Assembly (NCBI GenBank): GCA_002068715.1
Contig: MWAR01000089.1
Coordinates: 1 to 7,866, forward strand
DNA length: 7,866 nt
Direction: 5' to 3'
Origin: a bacterium ADurb.Bin374
Lineage (GTDB): Bacteria; Riflebacteria; Ozemobacteria; Ozemobacterales; Ozemobacteraceae
Position 1 is the stretch's first letter, and each line of letters starts with the position of its first letter. A program made the position numbers and the translations under genes. The notes beneath the pieces were generated by a model. That model was given only the letters and a program-made list of their open reading frames with translations, did not search any database and was not told where the DNA came from. Positions 1 to 5,769 of the stretch are shown piece after piece.

Positions 1-103
1 CCGCGTATGGAGAGTGAAAATGTGTTGTATAACAGTGTGTATAAATATCCTGGCGCGGTCCTCGTGAAATTCCGATCCGGGTGGGTTTGAAACCCGTCCC
101 TAC
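1..103. other. Upstream leader, no convincing gene
   Basis: This stretch is AT-rich up to about base 50 and then GC-rich. The frame beginning at base 1 stays open to a TGA at 88-90, with an ATG at 7, so it could be the tail of an upstream gene or a 27-codon ORF. I see no Shine-Dalgarno site before that ATG and no recognisable protein. The stop falls inside the palindromic element at 79-100. I treat the region as intergenic, but a gene tail cannot be excluded because the window starts here. Confidence 0.4.
79..100. repeat. GC-rich palindromic element
   Basis: The core is a perfect inverted repeat, GGGTTT (83-88) and AAACCC (90-95), around a single G. It is flanked by a further GGG (79-81) and CCC (98-100), which extend it with small mismatches. 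It ends 3 bp before the -35 box of the operon promoter. It resembles the GGG/CCC palindromes scattered through many bacterial genomes as small interspersed repeats. It could instead be an operator, or the stem of an upstream gene's terminator, although no T-run follows. There is only one copy in this window. Confidence 0.45.
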
Positions 104-132
104 TTGACAGGGGATTGTGGGGACGGCATATT
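104..132 (+). promoter_or_regulatory. Predicted sigma70 promoter of the DUF2760-Hsp70 operon
   Basis: TTGACA at 104-109 is a perfect -35 consensus. It is followed by a 17-bp spacer and CATATT at 127-132, which matches four of six bases of TATAAT. Transcription would start near 139, giving a leader of about 35 nt before the ATG at 174. That placement also argues against the upstream in-frame GTG at 117, which would lie inside the promoter. Confidence 0.6.
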
Positions 133-163
133 CTACAGGTCTGAGTGAAAAAATCATCTGCCC

Positions 164-170
164 GAGGTGG
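164..170 (+). promoter_or_regulatory. Ribosome binding site of the DUF2760 gene
   Basis: GAGGTGG lies just upstream of the ATG at 174, with GAGG spaced 6 nt from it. It decides the start in favour of 174 over the GTG at 117. Confidence 0.65.
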
Positions 171-173
171 CGA

Positions 174-923
174 ATGTTCAGAAAACTGCTTGCCCTGCTC
201 TCCCTTGCCGGAACGGCGGGGATCATCTACGGCGGTGTCCGGCTGGCGCCCCTGCTGAAGGAACCGGCAAAACTCGAGGAGATGCTCAAATCCTGCAGCC
301 AGCAATGCTGTTGCGGCTCCCCGATCGGCATCGCGATCGGGATCTTTCTCGTCGCGACGGGCCTGCTGGCGCTGATCGAGTTGTTCGCATCCGCCGCACC
401 CGCTCCGCAGCCCGAAAAGGCCGATGAGCCGGTCGCGAAGGCAGAGGCGAAACCTGAGCCTGCACCTGAGCCGAAGCCGGAACCAAAACCCGAGCCCAAG
501 CCTGAACCGGCACCGGTTTCGGTTTTCCAGGCCGAACCCGCGGTTCCGGCTGTCGCGTATCAGATCCTGGCGCTGTTCCAGAAAGAGGGGCGCCTGCTCG
601 ACTTCCTCATGGAAGACATATCCGAGGTCGACGACGAGAGCCTGGGCGGCGCGATCCGGCCGATCCACGAAGGCTGCCGCAAGATCCTGCAGGACCGCCT
701 CGTCATCGAGCACGTCCTGAGCGATCCCGAAGGGGAAACGGTGAGCCTGGGCGAGAAGGTCGACCCGAACGCGATCAAGCTGACCGGCAACGTCGCGCCC
801 ACCGGCCCATACAGCGGCGTTCTCGTGCATCGGGGCTGGAGGATGAAGGAGTGCAAGCTTCCTTCGCTGGTGTCCGGCTGGACCGGCGACGTGATCGCCC
901 CGGCCGAAGTCGAGATCTCCTGA
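174..923 (+). CDS. Membrane-anchored DUF2760 domain protein, Hsp70-operon partner
   Basis: This 249-aa protein has three parts. An N-terminal membrane region has two hydrophobic segments (about residues 4-28 and 50-73) separated by a short loop with a cysteine cluster (C41, C45-C47). A low-complexity Pro-Glu-Lys linker spans about 76-115. A C-terminal globular domain (about 129-249) resembles DUF2760, with signature stretches ALFQKEGRLLDFLMEDI, IRPIHEGCRK and LTGNV, VLVHRGWR, KLP, and a VIAPAEVEI end. DUF2760 has no known biochemical function, but its genes recur immediately upstream of paired Hsp70-family genes, as here. The start at 174 is chosen for its Shine-Dalgarno site and because the longer GTG start overlaps the promoter. 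By inference it anchors or recruits the two downstream Hsp70s at the inner membrane, with the domain probably cytoplasmic if both segments span. Family assignment is by remembered motifs, not a search. Topology is inferred from hydrophobicity alone. Confidence 0.82.
   Translation: MFRKLLALLSLAGTAGIIYGGVRLAPLLKEPAKLEEMLKSCSQQCCCGSPIGIAIGIFLVATGLLALIELFASAAPAPQPEKADEPVAKAEAKPEPAPEPKPEPKPEPKPEPAPVSVFQAEPAVPAVAYQILALFQKEGRLLDFLMEDISEVDDESLGGAIRPIHEGCRKILQDRLVIEHVLSDPEGETVSLGEKVDPNAIKLTGNVAPTGPYSGVLVHRGWRMKECKLPSLVSGWTGDVIAPAEVEIS
450..515 (+). repeat. Low-complexity Pro-Glu-Lys linker coding repeat
   Basis: Residues 93-114 of the DUF2760 protein are built from PEP and KPEP units, encoded by imperfect repeats of codons such as AAG/AAA-CC(N)-GA(R)-CC(N). 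The synonymous codons vary, so this is an old or selected repeat rather than a recent slippage tract. Such Pro-rich stretches form stiff, extended linkers. Here it separates the membrane part from the DUF2760 domain. Confidence 0.75.
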
Positions 924-928
924 GGAGG
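923..928 (+). promoter_or_regulatory. Ribosome binding site of the first Hsp70, overlapping the upstream stop
   Basis: AGGAGG shares its first A with the TGA of the DUF2760 gene and sits 8 nt before the GTG start at 937. This supports the GTG start and suggests translational coupling of the two genes. Confidence 0.7.
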
Positions 929-936
929 CCCGCCGC

Positions 937-2727
937 GTGAGCCAGGCAAAGAACATCGTAGGTGTCGATCTCGGCACGACCAACATCGTCATCGCGCATG
1001 CTCCGGTGGCCGATTCCGAATCGGACAAGCCGGATGTCGGCACGTTTCCGATCCTGCAGGAGCTCGCCCAGGGGGCGGTCGAGGAGCGCGAGTCGCTGCC
1101 GTCGTTCCTGTTCGAGCGGCTCCAGGAAAAGCCGGCCCTGCCGTGGAAACGCGAGTGTCTGTTCATCGTCGGCGAATACGCCCGCGAGCGCGGCGCCGAA
1201 GTGCCGGCCCGGCTGATCTCCTCGGCCAAGTCGTGGCTGTGCAACCCGCGCATCGACCGGAAAGAGGCGATCCTGCCCTGGAACGCCCCGGCCGGCGCGA
1301 AGAAGATCTCGCCGCTCGAGGCCCAGAGCGAGTTCCTTACCCACTTGCGATATGCCTGGAATGCGAAGAATTCGAAGGCGAAGCTCGAAGACCAGCAGCT
1401 GATCGTGACGATTCCCGCCTCGTTCGATGCCGCCGCGCGCGATCTGACCGTGGAAGCCGCGAAACAAGCCGGTCTTGCAGAAGTGACCCTGCTCGAGGAG
1501 CCCCAGGCAGCCTTCTATGCCTGGATTTCCCAGACCAAGGCGCCCTGGCGCGAACAGGTGAAGAAGGGCGACGTCGTGCTCGTCGTCGACGTGGGCGGCG
1601 GCACAACCGACTTCAGCCTCATAGAGGTAAGCGAAAAAGACGGCGACCTGCAGCTCGAGCGCGTCGCGGTCGGAAGCCACATCCTGCTCGGCGGCGACAA
1701 CATGGACCTGACGCTGGCGTTCCACGCCCGTCAGAAGCTCGAAGCCGCGAAGAAGAAGGTCGACACCTGGCAGACGATGGCCCTGAGCCATGCCTGCCGC
1801 AAGGCGAAAGAGAATCTGCTCAACAACCCCGACGCCAAAAGCGAGCCGATCGTCATCTCCGGCCGCGGCAGCAGTGTCGTGGGCGGCTCGCTCAAGACCT
1901 CGCTCGACCGCGACGAGATCGAAAAAATCCTCGTCGACGGCTTCTTACCCTTCTGCAAGATGGACGAAGAGCCGCACGAAGAGCCGGCGAGCGGCTTCAG
2001 GGAGCTGCATCTCGCCTACGCGGCCGACCCGGCGATCACCCGGCACCTGGCAAGGTTCCTCAAGAGCCAGGGTGGCGGGGAGCGCGATTTCAGCCACCCG
2101 AAGGCGATCCTGTTCAACGGCGGCGTGTTCCGTGCCGAGCGGTTCCGGAGCCGGCTGGTCGAAGTTATCAACACCTGGCTCGAAGCCGACGGAAAGCCCG
2201 CGATCCGGGTTCTCGAGGGCGCCGACCTGAGTGGCGCGGTCTCGGCAGGCGCGGTTGCGTTCGGCCTGGCCCGCCAGGGAAAGGGCATCCGCATCCGGGG
2301 CGGCGTCTCCCAGGCCTACTACCTCGGCGTCGAGACGGCGCTGCCGGCCGTGCCGGGCTACAAACCGCCGCTCAAGGGGCTGTGCGTGGCTTCGCAGGGC
2401 ATGGAGGAGGGCGCGACGGCAGAGATTCCCGACCGCACCTTCGGTCTCGTCGTCGGAAAGCCCGTCGAGTTCAAGTTCTTCAAATCCAACTGCCGCCGCG
2501 AGGACCAGGTCGGTCAGCTTCACGAGGAGATGCCGTCCGAAATCGAGGAGACCAGCTCGCTTCGCGCCGAGCTCCCCGTGCGCGACGGCATGGCGCCCGG
2601 CACGCTCGTCGACGTGACGCTCCAGGTCGCCGTGACCGAGATCGGCACCCTCGAAGTCTGGTGTTGCGAAAAGTCCGGCGACCACAAGTGGAAGCTCGAA
2701 TTCAACGTACGTGATGCTATAAAATAG
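937..2727 (+). CDS. Hsp70-family ATPase, short form without lid domain
   Basis: This is a 596-aa Hsp70-family protein with a complete actin-fold ATPase domain. Visible motifs are phosphate-1 DLGTTN (11-16), ARLISSAKSWLC (91-102), TIPASFD (158-164), EEPQAAFYAW (187-196), phosphate-2 DVGGGTTDF (218-226), GGDN (252-255), ILFNGG (391-396) and an adenosine-type stretch near 430-440. By alignment to DnaK, K98 probably matches catalytic K70, T223 and D225 match T199 and D201, and P160/R168 match the P143/R151 proline switch. After the ATPase domain comes IRIRGG (451-456) where DnaK has VLLLD, then YYLGVET and a roughly 140-residue beta-type substrate domain ending at TLEVWCCE. There is no helical lid and no C-terminal EEVD-like tail. 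It is the second gene of the operon, 13 nt after the first. ATP-driven chaperone activity is a family inference; the client is unknown. Confidence 0.9.
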   Translation: MSQAKNIVGVDLGTTNIVIAHAPVADSESDKPDVGTFPILQELAQGAVEERESLPSFLFERLQEKPALPWKRECLFIVGEYARERGAEVPARLISSAKSWLCNPRIDRKEAILPWNAPAGAKKISPLEAQSEFLTHLRYAWNAKNSKAKLEDQQLIVTIPASFDAAARDLTVEAAKQAGLAEVTLLEEPQAAFYAWISQTKAPWREQVKKGDVVLVVDVGGGTTDFSLIEVSEKDGDLQLERVAVGSHILLGGDNMDLTLAFHARQKLEAAKKKVDTWQTMALSHACRKAKENLLNNPDAKSEPIVISGRGSSVVGGSLKTSLDRDEIEKILVDGFLPFCKMDEEPHEEPASGFRELHLAYAADPAITRHLARFLKSQGGGERDFSHPKAILFNGGVFRAERFRSRLVEVINTWLEADGKPAIRVLEGADLSGAVSAGAVAFGLARQGKGIRIRGGVSQAYYLGVETALPAVPGYKPPLKGLCVASQGMEEGATAEIPDRTFGLVVGKPVEFKFFKSNCRREDQVGQLHEEMPSEIEETSSLRAELPVRDGMAPGTLVDVTLQVAVTEIGTLEVWCCEKSGDHKWKLEFNVRDAIK

Positions 2728-2739
2728 CACTCCGGAGTG
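2728..2739. repeat. Perfect 12-bp palindrome after the first Hsp70 stop
   Basis: CACTCCGGAGTG directly follows the TAG stop and is perfectly self-complementary with no loop. It could be a dimeric regulator's site or part of the larger fold at 2730-2780. It is not a terminator, because there is no loop and no T-run. Confidence 0.45.
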
Positions 2740-2780
2740 ACACCGGAAGGCATGCCCGGAATCCGGACGTGTCGGGGGAG
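2730..2780 (+). promoter_or_regulatory. Possible RNA hairpin covering the ribosome site of the second Hsp70
   Basis: In the transcript, CUCC (2730-2733) can pair with GGAG of the ribosome site (2777-2780), GACAC (2739-2743) with GUGUC (2769-2773), and CGGA (2744-2747) with UCCG (2762-2765). That gives about 13 pairs, with an internal loop, a 3-nt bulge and a loop of about 14 nt. The fold would mask the Shine-Dalgarno site. A translational switch or thermosensor is an inference. A competing local fold at 2728-2739 is also possible. Confidence 0.3.
2774..2780 (+). promoter_or_regulatory. Ribosome binding site of the second Hsp70
   Basis: GGGGGAG lies 6 nt before the ATG at 2787. This favours 2787 over the in-frame GTG at 2769, which would sit upstream of this site. 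Confidence 0.65.
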
Positions 2781-2786
2781 CAGACC

Positions 2787-5603
2787 ATGGCCGAAAAGGG
2801 CGTGGCGGCCGGAGGGCCGCGGTTTCTCATCGGGATCGACCTGGGGACGACCCAGTGCGCGCTTTCGTATCTCGATCTGAAGACGAAGAAGCGCGAGATC
2901 AAATCTTTTTCGATTCCGCAGTTCGTGGAAAAAGGCCAGACGAGCGGATGCCCGACGCTGCCGTCGCTGCTCTTCCTGGCCGATGATCCGGCCGTCTACG
3001 GCACGCCACCATGGACCGCCGTCCCCGGGCCGATCGCCGGGACGTTTGCCCGGCAGCTGGGCGCCGAACTTCCGGCTCGACTGATTCACAGCGCGAAGTC
3101 CTGGCTGTGTCATCCCCGTATCGACCGCCTCTCGCCGATCCTGCCGTGGCAGAGCGAACTTGTACGCGACAAGCTGTCGCCGGTCGACGCATCTTCGGCG
3201 TATCTGCGGCATCTCGCCGACGCCTGGAACCACACCATGGCTGCCGACGACCCCGATCTCCGCCTGGAAAAACAGCAGATCATCGTGACCGTGCCGGCTT
3301 CGTTCGATCCCGTCGCACGCAACCTGACGCTCGAGGCGATCGGCCGCTCCGGCCTGCCGGTGAAAACTCTTCTGGAAGAGCCGCAGGCCGCGTTCTACGA
3401 CTTTTTGGCGCGGCACCCGAAAACACTCGAACGCGAATTGCGAGGCGTGAAAACGGCACTCGTCATCGACATCGGCGGCGGCACCACCGATTTCAGCCTG
3501 ATCGGCGTCGAATGGCCCGATACTTCCGACGAGCCGCAGTTCTCGCGGCTGGCCGTCGGTCCGCACCTGCTGATCGGCGGGGACAACCTCGACCTGGCCG
3601 TCGCGAAAGCCGTCGAGGCGAAATTCCACCACAAGGGCCGCAAACTGGTCGCGAAACAGTGGCTTTCGGTGCTCGATCAGAGCCGGTCCGTGAAGGAGCG
3701 CGCTCTCGGCGAGGCCGGCGACGAGACGGAGAAGGCCCGGTTCACCGTTTCCGGCGCCGGAAGCCGTGTCGTGGCCCAGAGCTTCAGCCTGGAAGTGCCG
3801 CTGCCGGAACTCCGCGAAATGCTCGTCGACGGCTATTTTCCCGCCGTTGCCTCCGATGAGCGCCCGGCCGAGGACGCCGGAATCGGTCTTTCGGAAGCGG
3901 GCCTGCCATACTCGCGCGATCCAGCCGTCACGCGACACCTCGCCGCGTTCCTCGCCGAACACGGCATCATGCCCGATGCAGTGCTGTTCAACGGCGGAAC
4001 GATGCTTTCCCAGACGCTTCGGACGCGCATCCTGGACGTGCTGGCCGCGTGGCGCGGCGGCGAGCCTCCCAAAGAACTGAACAACCCGCATCCGATGCTG
4101 GCCGTTGCATCCGGCGCGGTATATTATTCGATGGTCGGCCTGGGACTCGGGCACCGGATCAAGGCCGGCAGTCCAGTTTCCATATATCTCGGTATAGGAA
4201 CCGGAAAATCGGGCAGGGGCGAGAAACATGTGCCCGAGCAGGTTCTCTGTCTCCTTCCGAAAGGCTCTGAAGTCGAGCGACCGTTCACGATCGCGGGCAA
4301 GACCTTCGGCGTCGACGTGGGGCAGGATGTAGCCTTTTATGCGTATTTCAGCCCGTCCGCACCGCGCGGCGAATCGCTCGGCGATCTCATGAAATACAGC
4401 GCCCGCCGACTGACCCCCCTGCCGCCCCTCCGCTGGAAAACGGAGAAAGCGGATTCACGTGAAACCGGCATCCGGCAGGTTGGTCTCGACGTCACGTTAC
4501 GCGAGACCGGCCGGTTGCAGGTGATTTGCCGCGGATGCGGTGACGACGCGTTCAAACGGGAACTTATGTTCGATCTGACCCCCGAAGAGGAGGCCGAGAT
4601 CGATGCGGCAGCCTCGAAGGGACTGACGAAGCGGCAGGCCGGGCAGGTGAAAAAACTGTTCGACAGCCTGTTTTCGAACGCTCCCGACAAACCGGCGTTC
4701 AACCAAACGTTCAAACTGCTCGAGGAACTGCTCGGAATGCGTCGCGAAGATTGGAATGCGGCGGTACTGCGTACCCTCTTCGACCTTTCCGTCGATGACG
4801 AACGGTTTCAGACGGGCGATGACGCGCGAATGGCCTGGTTGAGGCTTGTCGGGTATGCCCTGCGACCAGGCTTCGGGGCTCCCGGAGACGATGTGCGGGT
4901 AGACCGGTTGTTCGAACTCCGCAAAACTCCGCCCGCATCGAAGAACACAGGCCTGTGGTCGGAATGGTGGATCATGTGGAAGCGTATTGCGCCCGGTCTC
5001 TCTGCCGAACGTCAGGCTGAAATGGCGGATACGCTCGAGGCGGTGTTGTTCCCGTCGAAGAAAGCGGGAAAAGGAGAGCGCATCCCCGATCAGCACGAGC
5101 GAAACCAGATTTGGCGCCTGCTTGCCCAGTGCGAGCGGATTCCCGTCGAGGAAAAAATACGGATCGGTACATGGATCCTGCGGGCCCCCGGAACCTGGGG
5201 GAGAGACCAGATCGCACTGTACGCCCTGGGACGATTTGGCGCCCGGGTCATGTCGTATGCTCCGCCGACGGCGCTGGTTCCCGTCGTCACCGTTTCCGAG
5301 TGGGTCGAGCAGCTGCTCCGACGGGGACCGTCCCCCGCCGGTTCTTCATACGCCGACTGGGCCCTGCGAGAGTTCGGTCGCAAAACGGGAGACCGACTGG
5401 TCCAGGTCGACGAGGCACTTCGAAAGCGCATCTTCGAACGGCTGAAAACGGGCGATCGAAAAAAATCCTTCCTGCAGCCGCTGTTGGAAGTCCAGGTTCT
5501 CCAGGCCGATGAGCTGGCTGAATTCTGCGGCGAGCGCCTCCCTTCGGGGTTCGTCTGGGTAACCGAGTCCGGGGATGAATCGGAAGACGTTTCGGAGGCC
5601 TGA
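2787..5603 (+). CDS. Hsp70-family ATPase with C-terminal DUF3731-type module
   Basis: This 938-aa protein is well above DnaK length (about 640). The N-terminal Hsp70 ATPase domain shows IDLGTTQ (17-23), ARLIHSAKSWLC (97-108), VPASFD (169-174), EEPQAAFYDF (197-206), DIGGGTTDF (228-236), GGDN (264-267) and VLFNGG (399-404). Likely DnaK equivalents are K104, T233, D235 and the proline-switch pair P170/R178. HRIKAG (456-461) stands where the hydrophobic linker should be, then IYLGIG starts a beta-type domain to about 595. From about 600 to the end is a mostly helical module rich in Trp and Arg, including LRLVGYALRPGFG (685-697) and LWSEWWIMWKR (723-733). I recognise these as the DUF3731 type found at the C-terminus of this Hsp70 subgroup. 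It is a paralogue of the preceding gene, 59 nt downstream. DUF3731 has no known function; by inference it replaces the lid or docks partners. No membrane segment is seen. It ends in an acidic tail. Confidence 0.9.
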   Translation: MAEKGVAAGGPRFLIGIDLGTTQCALSYLDLKTKKREIKSFSIPQFVEKGQTSGCPTLPSLLFLADDPAVYGTPPWTAVPGPIAGTFARQLGAELPARLIHSAKSWLCHPRIDRLSPILPWQSELVRDKLSPVDASSAYLRHLADAWNHTMAADDPDLRLEKQQIIVTVPASFDPVARNLTLEAIGRSGLPVKTLLEEPQAAFYDFLARHPKTLERELRGVKTALVIDIGGGTTDFSLIGVEWPDTSDEPQFSRLAVGPHLLIGGDNLDLAVAKAVEAKFHHKGRKLVAKQWLSVLDQSRSVKERALGEAGDETEKARFTVSGAGSRVVAQSFSLEVPLPELREMLVDGYFPAVASDERPAEDAGIGLSEAGLPYSRDPAVTRHLAAFLAEHGIMPDAVLFNGGTMLSQTLRTRILDVLAAWRGGEPPKELNNPHPMLAVASGAVYYSMVGLGLGHRIKAGSPVSIYLGIGTGKSGRGEKHVPEQVLCLLPKGSEVERPFTIAGKTFGVDVGQDVAFYAYFSPSAPRGESLGDLMKYSARRLTPLPPLRWKTEKADSRETGIRQVGLDVTLRETGRLQVICRGCGDDAFKRELMFDLTPEEEAEIDAAASKGLTKRQAGQVKKLFDSLFSNAPDKPAFNQTFKLLEELLGMRREDWNAAVLRTLFDLSVDDERFQTGDDARMAWLRLVGYALRPGFGAPGDDVRVDRLFELRKTPPASKNTGLWSEWWIMWKRIAPGLSAERQAEMADTLEAVLFPSKKAGKGERIPDQHERNQIWRLLAQCERIPVEEKIRIGTWILRAPGTWGRDQIALYALGRFGARVMSYAPPTALVPVVTVSEWVEQLLRRGPSPAGSSYADWALREFGRKTGDRLVQVDEALRKRIFERLKTGDRKKSFLQPLLEVQVLQADELAEFCGERLPSGFVWVTESGDESEDVSEA

Positions 5604-5652
5604 CGGGCATCGTCGTGTGATCCCTCGAATTCAGAATTTTGTTAAGGTACTC

Positions 5653-5681
5653 TTGCGACTTTCTCAGATGGTTGGTAAAAT
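5653..5681 (+). promoter_or_regulatory. Predicted sigma70 promoter of the first C11 peptidase
   Basis: TTGCGA (5653-5658, four of six matches) is followed by a 17-bp spacer and TAAAAT (5676-5681, five of six matches). Transcription would start near 5688, leaving a leader of about 80 nt. Confidence 0.45.
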
Positions 5682-5685
5682 CTGA
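5664..5685. repeat. Inverted repeat overlapping the -10 box
   Basis: TCAGAT (5664-5669) and ATCTGA (5680-5685) are perfect inverted arms with a 10-bp gap, roughly one helical turn. The right arm overlaps the end of the predicted -10 box. This geometry fits a repressor operator, but six-base arms can occur by chance. Confidence 0.3.
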
Positions 5686-5731
5686 AGTATCTTCACCAAT
5701 GAGTATGGGTGGGATGACTGTTTTTTCCTTA

Positions 5732-5739
5732 ATAAGTAT
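5732..5739 (+). repeat. ATAAGTAT leader motif, copy 1
   Basis: This 8-mer in the leader of the first peptidase recurs at 7369-7376 in the leader of the second. Each copy is followed shortly by AGTA and an AAGGAG-type ribosome site. The spacing to the ATG differs (30 versus 18 nt). It may be a relic of the gene duplication or a shared regulatory element. Confidence 0.4.
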
Positions 5740-5756
5740 CGAGTAGTGGATAAGAC

Positions 5757-5762
5757 AAGGAG
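5757..5762 (+). promoter_or_regulatory. Ribosome binding site of the first C11 peptidase
   Basis: AAGGAG sits 7 nt before the ATG at 5770. It decides the start against the in-frame GTG at 5746, which lies upstream of it. Confidence 0.75.
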
Positions 5763-5769
5763 AAGAAGA

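Larger units (their letters stand above)
5604..5769. other. AT-rich spacer between chaperone operon and peptidase genes
   Basis: This 166-bp gap holds a promoter, an inverted repeat over its -10 box, and a leader of about 80 nt for the first peptidase. I see no clear intrinsic terminator for the operon: the only T-run (5721-5726) has no convincing stem before it. Operon transcripts may therefore read through, or end by Rho. Confidence 0.6.

Noticed and set aside
117..173. GTG at 117 as start of the DUF2760 gene
   Set aside because: It lies between the -35 and -10 boxes and would precede the transcript start. The ATG at 174 has a good Shine-Dalgarno site and begins a typical membrane segment.
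775..1791. Minus-strand open frame opposite the DUF2760 and first Hsp70 genes
   Set aside because: It is a shadow of conserved coding sequence on the other strand, with no family resemblance.
1143..2714. Long plus-strand frame (523 codons) inside the first Hsp70
   Set aside because: Its translation is an Arg/Pro/Ala-rich string typical of an off-frame reading of a GC-rich gene.
2520..4229. Long minus-strand open frame (569 codons) opposite both Hsp70 genes
   Set aside because: It lies antisense to clear Hsp70 motifs in GC-rich DNA, where the opposite strand often stays open. It has no recognisable domain and crosses the gene boundary.
5694..5728. T-run at 5721-5726 as an intrinsic terminator for the operon
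   Set aside because: The preceding sequence makes at most a 4-bp CACC/GGTG stem not adjacent to the run, and the site lies downstream of the next gene's promoter.
5746..5769. GTG at 5746 as start of the first peptidase
   Set aside because: It lies upstream of the AAGGAG site. The ATG at 5770 begins a normal signal peptide.
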